From Flavipsychrobacter stenotrophus (GTDB taxonomy: Bacteria; Bacteroidota; Bacteroidia; Chitinophagales; Chitinophagaceae): DNA of 38,946 nucleotides. Under the pieces are notes generated by a model. That model was given only the letters and a program-made list of their open reading frames with translations, did not search any database and was not told where the DNA came from. Numbering within the stretch: position 1 is the first letter of the stretch; each line of letters begins with the position of its first letter. Shown piece after piece: positions 8,512-16,291 of this stretch. Where the stretch lies: assembly GCA_945902755.1 (NCBI GenBank), contig CAMDNC010000012.1, positions 1 through 38,946 of the forward strand. The letters are read 5' to 3'. The translations under genes were made by a program, and so were the position numbers.

Positions 8512-9077
8512 TGATAGATAAACAAACAGAAATACTAAGAGCAGCATTGAAGCTGTTTGTAGAAAATGGCTTTCATGGCACACCTACCAGCCTTATTGCT
8601 AAGGAAGCAGGAGTGGCTAATGGTACACTGTTTCATTATTTCAGCACTAAAGAGGAACTGATAGTGTCATTGTATGTAGCGATTAAGAAAAATCTCAGCG
8701 CTTGCATGGTTTTAGAAGAAGATTCTTTTTCTAGTTTGAAAGAACAAATGAAATACATCTATGTTTCGGCACTGAAGTGGGGCATAGACAACACTACAGA
8801 GTTTAGATTCATACAGCAGTTTATTAGTTCGCCCTATTTGTTAAAACTTGCACCTGAAGAAATTCAACAGAAAAACACAAGGATTCTTCAGCTATTTCAA
8901 CAAGGTATAGACGAAAAAATTATAAAGAAATTGCCAATAGATCTAATAAACACTTTGGTAAACAGCCATTTATTTGGTGTGAGCCAATATGTAAACCAAT
9001 GTCAATTAGCAGCCTCAGAGCGGGATAATATTATTAGTTATTCTTTTGAACTCATGTGGGAAATGATAGCGCTTTAA
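8511..9077 (+). CDS. TetR/AcrR-family transcriptional repressor
   Basis: 188 residues with the N-terminal TetR helix-turn-helix at about residues 10-55 (KLFVENGFHGTPTSLIAKEAGVANGTLFHYFSTKEELI), including the conserved G-FHYF-K motif. The C-terminal ligand domain is helical and does not point to a ligand. It is followed after 65 bases by the metallo-hydrolase gene, and both are preceded by the same operator-like sequence. The likely model is a self-regulated repressor that also controls the hydrolase and is relieved by a small molecule. The ligand is unknown. Confidence 0.92.
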   Translation: MIDKQTEILRAALKLFVENGFHGTPTSLIAKEAGVANGTLFHYFSTKEELIVSLYVAIKKNLSACMVLEEDSFSSLKEQMKYIYVSALKWGIDNTTEFRFIQQFISSPYLLKLAPEEIQQKNTRILQLFQQGIDEKIIKKLPIDLINTLVNSHLFGVSQYVNQCQLAASERDNIISYSFELMWEMIAL

Positions 9078-9099
9078 TATTTTTTGACTTTATTGTAGA

Positions 9100-9115
9100 C
9101 TGATTAGTCGGTCAG
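9100..9115. promoter_or_regulatory. Putative TetR operator 2, before the metallo-hydrolase
   Basis: CTGATTAGTCGGTCAG has CTGA/TCAG ends and shares TGATTAGTC plus TCA with operator 1. The bases to its left (TTGTAGAC) also resemble those left of operator 1 (TTGTAGAG), so promoter and operator may have been duplicated together. It lies 28 bases before the hydrolase ATG. Confidence 0.65.
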
Positions 9116-9142
9116 TATTTAAAATAGGGATAAAAGAGATAG

Positions 9143-10279
9143 ATGATTGTTAAAAATAAAATTCTAAAATCAATAAAAATGATTCTGATGATTATTGAAG
9201 CACTAGTGGTTGCACTGGTATTGGTAACATGGGCATATATGCAACAGCCGCAATTTGGGAAAATACCGGAGGGTGCAAGATTGACCAGAATACAGCGATC
9301 TCCTAACTACAGAGATGGAGCTTTTCAGAATAAAAACTTCACACCCGATCTGGCGGAAGGTGCTAGTTATTACAAAGTAATAAAAGATTTTATTTTTGGT
9401 AAAAGTAAACGTGCAGCACCAGCAAAAGTATTGCCGGGAGAGAAAACAGACCTTAAAAACCTGAATTCTGATGAGGATATTATCGTGTGGTTTGGGCACT
9501 CGTCTTACTTCATGCAGATAGGCGGTAAGCGTATATTGGTAGACCCAGTGTTTAGTGGCAATGCATCGCCTCTAAGTTTTACTACTCGGAGTTTTGATGG
9601 TGCAGATATATACACGACGGAAGATATGCCTGAAATAGATTTTTTGTTTATCTCGCATGATCATTACGATCATCTGGACTATAAAACCATAAAACAGCTA
9701 CAACCCAAAGTGAAATTGGTTGTTACTGGTTTAGGGGTAGGGGCTCATCTTGAGTACTGGGGATATGATACTGCGCAGGTAAAGGAGCTGGACTGGAATG
9801 AACATTTGGATTTGGGCAACGGATTTGAAGTGAATACTGTATCTGCCCGACACTTTTCGGGTCGTGGTTTTAAGAGGAATGGCACTTTGTGGACCTCTTT
9901 TGTATTTACTACTCCATTCGGTAGATTATTTTTAGGAGGTGACTCTGGATATGATACTCATTTTGCAGAAATTGGCGAGCAGTTTGGTCCGTTTGATTTG
10001 GTTATTCTAGAGAATGGTCAGTACAATGAGTCTTGGAAATACATTCATATGATGCCAGAACAGGTAGTACAAGCTGCGTTAGATTTGAAAGCCCGTAAAT
10101 TATTTCCAGTTCATTGGGCTAAGTTTACATTGGCATTGCATGACTGGGATGAGCCAATAAACAGAGTGCTGAAAGAATCCCACCGACGCAATATGCCTGT
10201 AATGCACCCACGTATAGGGAAGGCGGTGAATCTTACAGATACACTTACACATGAACGATGGTGGGATGATCATAAATAA
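9143..10279 (+). CDS. MBL-fold metallo-hydrolase, RomA/NAPE-PLD-like
   Basis: 378 residues. One N-terminal hydrophobic segment (MILMIIEALVVALVLVTWAYM, about 13-33) suggests a membrane anchor or signal. The metallo-beta-lactamase metal site is plain: SHDHYDHLD gives H172, H174, D176 and H177, followed by SARHFSGRG, GGDSGYD and PVHWAKF for the remaining ligands. The order and the WFGHSSYFMQIGGKRILVDPVF lead-in are those of the NAPE-PLD/RomA/UlaG-like group, which contains phospholipases D and other hydrolases. Substrate is not determined. An alternative ATG at 9179 would remove only 12 residues. Probably repressed by the adjacent TetR protein through the operator at 9100. Confidence 0.9.
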   Translation: MIVKNKILKSIKMILMIIEALVVALVLVTWAYMQQPQFGKIPEGARLTRIQRSPNYRDGAFQNKNFTPDLAEGASYYKVIKDFIFGKSKRAAPAKVLPGEKTDLKNLNSDEDIIVWFGHSSYFMQIGGKRILVDPVFSGNASPLSFTTRSFDGADIYTTEDMPEIDFLFISHDHYDHLDYKTIKQLQPKVKLVVTGLGVGAHLEYWGYDTAQVKELDWNEHLDLGNGFEVNTVSARHFSGRGFKRNGTLWTSFVFTTPFGRLFLGGDSGYDTHFAEIGEQFGPFDLVILENGQYNESWKYIHMMPEQVVQAALDLKARKLFPVHWAKFTLALHDWDEPINRVLKESHRRNMPVMHPRIGKAVNLTDTLTHERWWDDHK

Positions 10280-10292
10280 AAATGGAAAACTA

Positions 10293-10907
10293 CTATCTGT
10301 AACGCCGAGGTGGATGTACTCCTAGTGTTTTGCGATACATATTTCTTTCTTCGTCAAAAAACTGAAAGCCGAAATTAAGGCTAAGGTCAACAAAAGAACC
10401 AGGACCAGTGGTGTAAAAAAGGTTGCGGTTATAGTCTTCGGCCTTTTCTACTAATTGAGAGAATCTAAGACCAGCATTGCCCTCTATGAAAAAATGTCCA
10501 AAGTTGTACCTTTTACCTAAACCTGCTGCAGCAAATGCGTACCCACCGGGGCTGTTGTACTTAGTTTCCCAGCCACTAAAATAGGGTTTGGGTTCGTAGG
10601 TGGCATTTCCGAAACCTAATTTGCCGTAGAAGAATGCTTCAGACTTCTCAAAACTGCGAAAATAGTGATGAAATTCGGCCGATACTTGATAACCTGGAAA
10701 GAACCCCCAATACCATCTATACCCCAGCAAGAAAGAGTTTTCTTGACTTACTCTGTATTGTGCTTTGAGGCCTGCTTTTGATAGTACACTTAATGGATTG
10801 GAGAAATGAATAGACAGTCTAGGTGCGAGATATTGAGCGAAAACTATGCGGCTATTTACCACACAGAAAAGTAAAAGTAAGATGGGTAAAATATGGGTTT
10901 TCTTCAT
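10293..10907 (-). CDS. Hypothetical exported protein, probable small beta-barrel
   Basis: 204 residues with a clear signal peptide (KKTHILPILLLLFCVVNSRIVFAQ). The mature part alternates aromatic and polar residues in strand-like stretches (SFLLGYRWYWGFF, AFFYGKLGFGNATY, GYAFAAAGLGKRYNFGHFFIEGNAGLRF), as expected for an outer membrane barrel of about eight strands. I do not recognise a family. It stands alone: its 3' end faces the metallo-hydrolase gene with only 13 bases between, and no terminator is visible there. Confidence 0.7.
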   Translation of the reverse strand: MKKTHILPILLLLFCVVNSRIVFAQYLAPRLSIHFSNPLSVLSKAGLKAQYRVSQENSFLLGYRWYWGFFPGYQVSAEFHHYFRSFEKSEAFFYGKLGFGNATYEPKPYFSGWETKYNSPGGYAFAAAGLGKRYNFGHFFIEGNAGLRFSQLVEKAEDYNRNLFYTTGPGSFVDLSLNFGFQFFDEERNMYRKTLGVHPPRRYR

Positions 10908-11016
10908 TGTACCAAAGCTGCGTATTGGATTTCCATTTAAAATGTCTGCTTACAAATATCGTGTATGTATCGCAACAATTATAGAGACAAGCTAATTTAG
11001 TACAAAAAAACAATGT

Positions 11017-12318
11017 TTATCCGGCAAAAATCTGCTCGAGTGCCCATGCTTTAAGTAGTCTTTCTTCCCATTCGCTTTCGGCAACACTGTCGTACGTTAT
11101 AGCCCCACCGGTCTCGTAGGTTAGCAAATGGGTAATACTGTTGTAAAATAGGCTCCGGATAATAACGTTGAAATCGAAATCGCCGTTGGGCGTGACGTAG
11201 CCTACCGTGCCTGAAAACAGCTCTCTGCTATTGTGTTCGTAGGTGTCTATCAGCTCCATTACTTTATACTTAGGTGCTCCTGTCATACTACCCATAGGGA
11301 AAGAACTGCGAATAGCATCTGTGAAGGACGCATTAGGTAGCAACTTTCCGCTAACGGTAGATATCATTTGGTGTACCTGTGGGAAACTGTATATGCCAAA
11401 AAGTTCGTCGACAGAAACACTCCCTGCTACACAACACCGGGCGAGGTCATTGCGTGTTAGGTCTACAATCATCACATTTTCTGCTCTTTCTTTTGTGCTA
11501 TTTAGCAGTGCTCGTTTTAGCATGTCATCTGTACCTGTGTCCTTGCTGCGTCTTGCTGTACCTTTTATGGGTTGAGATAGTATCTGATCTCCTTCTTTGC
11601 GAAGGTATCGCTCGGGACTGGCACACATTAAGTGCAGATGATTGAGACGATAGTAAGCGGCAAAAGGAGCAGGAGAAAGTTTGTTGAGTGCGTTAAAAAC
11701 GTTCAGTGCATCAACATCGGCGTTAGTGCAGCTGGCACCAGTACAATAATTTATTTCATAGCAGTCTCCCTCTAGTATATGGTTTCTTAGTTGGTTGATT
11801 GTATCGATGTAGCTTCCACGGTGTGTAGTAGGAGTGAAGGTTAGTACTGGTAGTATGGTGCTTTCTGATTGCATCTCATCAGTCAGAATAAGTAGGTTGT
11901 AAATGTCATCTACATCTTCATATGTTTCAATAGTGAGTAATTCCTTTGAGCTATTTATATAGCATACAGTGCTTGGTATAAAAAACTGTAATAACGGATA
12001 ACCGTGTATTGGTTTGTGAGTTGCTGTAAGTTTTGGTTCCAGATTGTTTTTGTAGTCATAACTTATGTGGCCAAATAACCAATCAGGGTAAGAATCATGT
12101 ATTTCTTGTAGTTGCTTTAGAGGGTCTGTAGAGTCATTAGCTACCATTTGTGCTACACCTACTGCAAGCAAACATTCGTATCTACTGTAGGCTGATGAAT
12201 AGTTATTACTATCTAAAAAAGCAAGAACGCTGAATTGTTTTGCCCAATTCAGCATTCTTGCTTTAAGTATGCCCGAATGTTCGGGCAATATTTTATATAC
12301 TTTTTTACTCCTTTGCAA
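11017..12318 (-). CDS. pabB: Aminodeoxychorismate synthase component I
   Basis: 433 residues of the chorismate-binding family. The PIKGT motif (250-254, with Lys252) is diagnostic of PabB; anthranilate synthase TrpE has PIAGT. FPMGSMTGAPK and the C-terminal YETGGAITYDS complete the active site. With a glutaminase (PabA), not seen here, it converts chorismate to 4-amino-4-deoxychorismate for folate. The start used is a TTG at 12318; the next candidate is an ATG at 12255 (residue 22). The conserved LNWAKQF...FLDSN begins right there, so either is possible. The N-terminal coding region holds a terminator-like hairpin (12218-12264) and an inverted repeat (12271-12286). Confidence 0.92.
   Translation of the reverse strand: MQRSKKVYKILPEHSGILKARMLNWAKQFSVLAFLDSNNYSSAYSRYECLLAVGVAQMVANDSTDPLKQLQEIHDSYPDWLFGHISYDYKNNLEPKLTATHKPIHGYPLLQFFIPSTVCYINSSKELLTIETYEDVDDIYNLLILTDEMQSESTILPVLTFTPTTHRGSYIDTINQLRNHILEGDCYEINYCTGASCTNADVDALNVFNALNKLSPAPFAAYYRLNHLHLMCASPERYLRKEGDQILSQPIKGTARRSKDTGTDDMLKRALLNSTKERAENVMIVDLTRNDLARCCVAGSVSVDELFGIYSFPQVHQMISTVSGKLLPNASFTDAIRSSFPMGSMTGAPKYKVMELIDTYEHNSRELFSGTVGYVTPNGDFDFNVIIRSLFYNSITHLLTYETGGAITYDSVAESEWEERLLKAWALEQIFAG
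12215..12264 (-). terminator. Intrinsic-terminator-like hairpin inside pabB
   Basis: On the - strand, the arm at 12264-12245 (AAAGCAAGAATGCTGAATTG), a 7-base loop, and the arm at 12237-12218 form a 20-bp stem with a single G-U pair. T6 runs from 12220 to 12215. It lies 138 bases beyond the stop of the charged-protein gene and inside the first 35 codons of pabB. The alternative pabB ATG at 12255 is within the stem. It could end transcripts from upstream or act as an attenuator for pabB. Confidence 0.8.
12271..12286. repeat. Short perfect inverted repeat next to the pabB hairpin
   Basis: GCCCGAATGTTCGGGC has perfect 7-base arms around two bases. As RNA it would form a 6-bp hairpin with a 4-base loop, immediately before the longer terminator-like hairpin on the - strand. 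Protein operator or RNA element cannot be distinguished from sequence. Confidence 0.7.
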
Positions 12319-12401
12319 TGCGTGGTATTGATGAAATTAGTAAGGATGCTGATTATGTATCATTAGCTTACTACATTCAAGCCAATTACTGCAGAGATAT
12401 A

Positions 12402-12848
12402 TTAAAAATCATCATCGTCGTCGTCAAAACCGCCGGAGCCTTCACTAAAGAAGCCAAGATCTTTGAATTCGTCGTCAACATCAAAATCATCATCTTTTGC
12501 AGATTTTTTCTTTGGCGATTTTGATTTTGATTTTGGCAAATCAAATTCTTCGAATTCTTTTTCTATATCGAAGTCGTCTTCATCTTTATTGAAGTCATCA
12601 TCCTCTTCGATATCGTCGATGTCATCATCATCATCGTCGTCGTCGTCATCTACTGGTTTCTTCTTTTTAGATGAGGGTGCTGCTTTTTTTGAAGGTTTTG
12701 CAGGAACCTCGTCCAAATCGTCTTCTAATTCGTCATCCTCATCCACTTGACTTTTTTTAGTCTTCGGTGCACTTTTTTTAGATGCCGGAGCTGCGTCTTT
12801 AGATGCGCTCTTTTTCGTTGCTACTTTCTTACTTGGATTTGATTTCAT
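12402..12848 (-). CDS. Disordered block-polyampholyte protein (Lys blocks and Asp blocks)
   Basis: 148 residues with no foldable domain. Basic Ser/Lys/Ala blocks (1-33, 51-65, 106-118) resemble histone H1-like tails and alternate with very acidic blocks (35-48, 67-105, 119-130). Residues 67-76 are ten Asp in a row. The C-terminus is GGFDDDDDDF: a run of six Asp ending in a terminal Phe, similar in kind to the acidic DDDxPF tip of single-stranded DNA-binding protein. Such a protein should be fully disordered and could bind nucleic acids and basic partners. Function is unknown. It sits between purA (84 bases upstream) and pabB on the same strand. The first terminator-like signal after it lies within pabB. 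Confidence 0.75.
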   Translation of the reverse strand: MKSNPSKKVATKKSASKDAAPASKKSAPKTKKSQVDEDDELEDDLDEVPAKPSKKAAPSSKKKKPVDDDDDDDDDDIDDIEEDDDFNKDEDDFDIEKEFEEFDLPKSKSKSPKKKSAKDDDFDVDDEFKDLGFFSEGSGGFDDDDDDF

Positions 12849-12932
12849 AGCTCTTAATCTTGATGCCGTAAAATTTTATTAGTTTGATGAAATTGCCAAA
12901 TTTTTTTGAGTGCAATATTATATTTTTTATTC

Positions 12933-14198
12933 TCAAATAACTATTAGTTGGTCTCTACCAGTGCCGTTAGAAATATGAGAAATTTTAGCATTAAGGTACT
13001 GCTCAATAAACGTACAATATTCTTTGAATGTTTGTGGTAGCTCATCATAATTGTTACATTCACTTATGGGTTTCTCCCAGCCATCAAAAGTACTATACAC
13101 TGGTGAAATTGGAGCATCACAGATATCAAAAGGCATTTGTGTAGTGGTTTCTCCATTCACTGTGTAGGCCGTAGCGGCCTTGATAGGGCTAAAGCTGTCC
13201 ATAACGTCTGTTTTTGTAATGATGAGTTTGGTTACCCCGCTCAGCATCACAGCGTAGCGTAGTGCCACCAGATCTAACCAGCCACATCTTCGAGGTCTGC
13301 CAGTAGTAGCACCAAATTCATGACCCGCTGCGCGTAAAGCTTCGCCAGTAGCATCTTCCAGCTCAGTAGGGAAAGGTCCGCTACCAACTCTGGTACAGTA
13401 CGCTTTTGTGATTCCATATACCTCGCCAATGCGAGCAGGTGCAACACCCAAACCACTGCAAACACCTGCGGCTATGGTATTTGATGAGGTTACAAATGGA
13501 TAGGTACCAAAGTCTATGTCCAACATACTTCCTTGCGCACCTTCTGCTAGTATTTTTTTGCCAGCTTTCAAATGTTCATCTAACCAATACTCTGCATTTA
13601 CGATTTGCAAAAAGCGCATACGCTCCACAGCATCAAAGAATGGTTGTTCCCATTGCTCCCATTCTGTAGCAGCTCCTGGGTATTGGCGCAGCATTTGCAA
13701 ATGTTTTTGTTTTAGCTTATTGTATTTGTCGATAAAGTTTGGCGATAGTATGTCGCCAACTCTTAGTCCATTTCGGCCAGTTTTATCCATATAAGCTGGT
13801 CCAATACCTTTGAGTGTGGAACCAATTTTATCTACACCCTTTGCTGATTCAGAGGCAGCATCCAGCGCTCTGTGTGTGGGGAGTATCAGGTGTGCCTTTT
13901 GAGATACAAATAATCGTTTTAGTAGGTCTGGACAAAGGGGTATAATTTTGTCTATTTCAGCTTTGAGTGTAACTGGGTCTATAACAACTCCATTGCCTAT
14001 CAGATTAAGACAATGGGACTGGAAAACACCTGAGGGAATGGTATGCAGTACTACTTTTTTACCATCGATGTACAATGTGTGTCCAGCGTTTGGACCTCCC
14101 TGAAATCTGGCAATAATATCATACTTACCAGCAAGGAAATCTACTATTTTTCCCTTGCCTTCGTCGCCCCATTGCAATCCCAACAAAATATCTATCAT
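12933..14198 (-). CDS. purA: Adenylosuccinate synthase
   Basis: 421 residues, normal length. The N-terminal GLQWGDEGKGKIVD is the GTP/IMP-binding P-loop signature, and the family's GPNAGHT, ERAR-like and TGRPRRCGWLD motifs follow in order. It joins IMP and aspartate with GTP hydrolysis in the first step from IMP to AMP. The ATG at 14198 is followed directly by the P-loop, as usual. A -7 element lies 56 bases upstream and a hairpin lies in the leader. The charged-protein gene follows after 84 bases with no terminator visible, so the two may share a transcript. Confidence 0.97.
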   Translation of the reverse strand: MIDILLGLQWGDEGKGKIVDFLAGKYDIIARFQGGPNAGHTLYIDGKKVVLHTIPSGVFQSHCLNLIGNGVVIDPVTLKAEIDKIIPLCPDLLKRLFVSQKAHLILPTHRALDAASESAKGVDKIGSTLKGIGPAYMDKTGRNGLRVGDILSPNFIDKYNKLKQKHLQMLRQYPGAATEWEQWEQPFFDAVERMRFLQIVNAEYWLDEHLKAGKKILAEGAQGSMLDIDFGTYPFVTSSNTIAAGVCSGLGVAPARIGEVYGITKAYCTRVGSGPFPTELEDATGEALRAAGHEFGATTGRPRRCGWLDLVALRYAVMLSGVTKLIITKTDVMDSFSPIKAATAYTVNGETTTQMPFDICDAPISPVYSTFDGWEKPISECNNYDELPQTFKEYCTFIEQYLNAKISHISNGTGRDQLIVI

Positions 14199-14214
14199 GC
14201 TATTGGTTGAATTA

Positions 14215-14234
14215 ATCTGGCTGTTGTGCCAGAT
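14215..14234 (-). repeat. Hairpin in the purA leader
   Basis: ATCTGGC and GCCAGAT form a perfect 7-bp stem around TGTTGT, between the putative purA -7 element and the start codon. There is no U-tract, so it is not a terminator. It could be a protein operator or an RNA element affecting translation. Confidence 0.5.
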
Positions 14235-14253
14235 GAGAAATAAAATCAGACAT

Positions 14254-14261
14254 CAAAAGTA
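14254..14261 (-). promoter_or_regulatory. -7 element of purA
   Basis: CAAAAGTA on + reads TACTTTTG on -, an exact -7 match. A CAA (TTG on -) at 14286-14288 gives a 24-base spacer, somewhat long. The predicted leader is about 50 bases and includes the hairpin at 14215. Confidence 0.55.
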
Positions 14262-14465
14262 AAACTTAGTGTTTGAAAAAGTGAACAATACTTACTCATA
14301 AAAATATTTTTTTATTGGGTTGAAGGGTATATATTCCCAGCTTTTAGATGCTGTTAGGTTTTTCTGTTTTCCTATCAATAGGATGCGTGAATAACGATAA
14401 TTTTTCCTTGCAATATGATGACAAACAACCTGATTGTAGTCATTAAATCAGCTATCGAGTGAACT

Positions 14466-14473
14466 TATTTTTG
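14466..14473 (+). promoter_or_regulatory. -7 element of hemN
   Basis: TATTTTTG is an exact TAnnTTTG match ending 14 bases before the hemN ATG. No -33 TTG was found at the proper distance. Confidence 0.55.
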
Positions 14474-14487
14474 GCAAAAATAAATAC

Positions 14488-15858
14488 ATGAACCTCGCCC
14501 CTGATCAGTTGCTGGCAAAGTACAACATTCCCGTGCCACGATATACGAGTTATCCTACTGTGCCCTATTGGCAGGAATGCGATACTCCGGCAGAGTGGTT
14601 AGATGCATTTAAATACGATTTTTCAACAGCAGCCGCTGGAGATGGTTTTAGTTTATACATACACTTGCCATTTTGCGAATCGTTGTGCACTTATTGTGGG
14701 TGCAACAAAAAAATCACTAACAATCATGCTGTTGAAAACGAGTATATTTCGGCAATTCACAAAGAGTGGCAGCAATATTTCTCACTCATGTCTCATACAC
14801 CTGTGCTGAGAGAACTACACCTAGGGGGCGGCACACCAACTTTTTTTAAGCCCGAAAATTTGAAACGATTATTGCAGCCTATTTTAGCAACTTGCCAAAT
14901 ACACTCGCAGCATGAGTTTAGTTTTGAAGGTCATCCCAACAATACTTCTGCCGAACATTTGCAAACATTATTTGATCTTGGTTTCAGGCGAGTGAGTTAT
15001 GGTGTTCAAGACAATGATGAAGAGGTGCAACGCATCATCAACCGGATTCAGCCATTTGATAAGGTACAATCAGTTACAGAAAAAGCTCGGGAAATTGGAT
15101 ACAGTTCAGTCAACTTTGACCTTATTTATGGGTTGCCCAAACAGACACACGAAAGTATAAAGCGGACTATTTCTCAAACCATTTCATTAAGGCCAGATAG
15201 AGTAGCTTTTTATAGCTATGCTCATGTACCCTGGACGAGTAGGGGACAACGACTTTTTGATGAGAATGATTTGCCTAGTACAGCAGAAAAACTTGCGCTA
15301 TACCAAACAGGAAGGCAGATGTTTTTAGACGCGGGTTATATAGATGTGGGCATGGATCATTTTGCCCTGCCAGATGACGACTTGTGTCAAGCATTGAAAC
15401 AGGGTAGATTGCACCGTAGTTTTATGGGATATACTACACAGCGCACAGAAATACTGATAGGGTTGGGTGTGTCTGCGATAAGCACTTCTCCTAGTGCCTA
15501 TGCACAAAACGAAAAGACGCTGCACAACTATTACAACATTACTAATCAAGGAAAATGTGCAGTAAAGAAAATTTGTATCAGAAGTGAGGAAGACAGGCGA
15601 TTCGGTCAATACATATTGGATATTAGTTGTAACGGGTTCACAACTTTTCATACAGAAGATTCAAGTACTATAGCTACGCTAACAATGCCATTACTTAGTG
15701 ATATGGAAAAAGATGGTTTGCTGGTGTCTACTGCAACTGGTGTATCGCTTACCAATATTGGTAAAAATTATGTGCGTAATGTGTGTAGTGCTTTCGACCT
15801 GCATTTGCAAAAGAATAGACCGGACAGAGTAAAGAAGGTTTTCAGTCAGTCAGTGTAG
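14488..15858 (+). CDS. hemN: Oxygen-independent coproporphyrinogen III oxidase
   Basis: 456 residues, typical for HemN. The radical-SAM cluster motif is CESLCTYCGC, with C63, C67, C70 and C72, the CxxxCxxCxC form specific to HemN. It follows the family N-terminus KYNIPVPRYTSYPTVPYW. LHLGGGTPTFF and the later VNFDLIYGLPKQT motif are also present. It decarboxylates coproporphyrinogen III to protoporphyrinogen IX without oxygen, using S-adenosylmethionine. It stands alone, divergent from purA, with its own -7 element. Oxygen-independent haem synthesis suggests that the organism meets low oxygen at least at times. Confidence 0.96.
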   Translation: MNLAPDQLLAKYNIPVPRYTSYPTVPYWQECDTPAEWLDAFKYDFSTAAAGDGFSLYIHLPFCESLCTYCGCNKKITNNHAVENEYISAIHKEWQQYFSLMSHTPVLRELHLGGGTPTFFKPENLKRLLQPILATCQIHSQHEFSFEGHPNNTSAEHLQTLFDLGFRRVSYGVQDNDEEVQRIINRIQPFDKVQSVTEKAREIGYSSVNFDLIYGLPKQTHESIKRTISQTISLRPDRVAFYSYAHVPWTSRGQRLFDENDLPSTAEKLALYQTGRQMFLDAGYIDVGMDHFALPDDDLCQALKQGRLHRSFMGYTTQRTEILIGLGVSAISTSPSAYAQNEKTLHNYYNITNQGKCAVKKICIRSEEDRRFGQYILDISCNGFTTFHTEDSSTIATLTMPLLSDMEKDGLLVSTATGVSLTNIGKNYVRNVCSAFDLHLQKNRPDRVKKVFSQSV

Positions 15859-15919
15859 ATAATTACCGGACAATAAATCAGAGATGTCAAAAAATATTTT
15901 ATTTTTCAATAAAGTTACG

Positions 15920-15927
15920 TATCTTTG
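15920..15927 (+). promoter_or_regulatory. -7 element of the cold-shock gene
   Basis: TATCTTTG is an exact -7 match, 25 bases before the ATG at 15953. It excludes a longer reading frame that starts at 15884, because that start would lie upstream of the transcript. Confidence 0.6.
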
Positions 15928-15952
15928 TGTCTCATTATTTAAAAACAGTAAA

Positions 15953-16144
15953 ATGCAAGAAGGTACAGTAAAATTTTTCAATGGAACTAAAGGATTTGGT
16001 TTCATTAGCCCATCTAACGGTGGAGAAGACATTTTCGTTCACGTTTCAGGTCTTTATGATGAAATTCGTGAAAACGATAAAGTTTCTTATGAAGTTCAAA
16101 ATGGTAAGAAAGGTTTAAATGCAGTTAACGTTAGAGTTCTCTAA
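15953..16144 (+). CDS. Cold-shock protein (CspA family)
   Basis: 63 residues starting MQEGTVKFFNGTKGFGFI. RNP-1 (KGFGFI) and RNP-2-like (DIFVHV) motifs mark a single cold-shock domain that binds single-stranded RNA or DNA as a chaperone. The frame is open 23 codons further upstream, but those residues do not belong to the fold and the -7 element lies among them. It is monocistronic: its own promoter precedes it and a strong terminator follows 23 bases after the stop. The next two genes (opposite strand) also encode RNA-binding proteins. Confidence 0.95.
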   Translation: MQEGTVKFFNGTKGFGFISPSNGGEDIFVHVSGLYDEIRENDKVSYEVQNGKKGLNAVNVRVL

Positions 16145-16167
16145 TTTATTCATAAATAATCATTTGG

Positions 16168-16198
16168 AAAGGGTGTCTTGCAAAAGACACCCTTTTTT
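16168..16198 (+). terminator. Intrinsic terminator of the cold-shock gene
   Basis: AAAGGGTGTCTT (16168-16179), loop GCAA, and the exact complement AAGACACCCTTT (16184-16195) make a 12-bp perfect stem with a GNRA-type tetraloop, followed by more T. Confidence 0.95.
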
Positions 16199-16242
16199 AA
16201 TGCTGAGGAGGCGTTGTTTGTTGATTCGGGAAAAGAATTAAT

Positions 16243-16291
16243 CGTGGAGTGTACTAATTACGCACACTTTCGAGAGCATGTATATTCCACG
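16243..16291 (+). repeat. Imperfect inverted repeat between convergent genes
   Basis: CGTGGAGTGTAC (16243-16254) and GTATATTCCACG (16280-16291) can pair over all 12 positions in + strand RNA, using two G-U pairs, around a 25-base loop. The direct repeat AATTAATC occurs at 16236-16243 and 16311-16318. It lies beyond the csp terminator and before the 3' end of the NYN gene. It may be a remnant of a small mobile element or a weak structure; no coding potential was seen in 16199-16345. Confidence 0.4.

Noticed and set aside
11017-12318. Anthranilate synthase TrpE assignment
   Set aside because: The active-site motif is PIKGT, with the Lys of PabB, not PIAGT, and no trp genes are adjacent.
12463-12750. 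A Ser/Phe-rich frame on the + strand opposite the charged protein
   Set aside because: It is the complement of Asp and Lys codon runs (Asp codons read as Ser/Ile on the other strand).
15884-15952. N-terminal extension of the cold-shock protein
   Set aside because: The extension would begin upstream of the -7 element at 15920, and the cold-shock domain begins exactly at the ATG at 15953.
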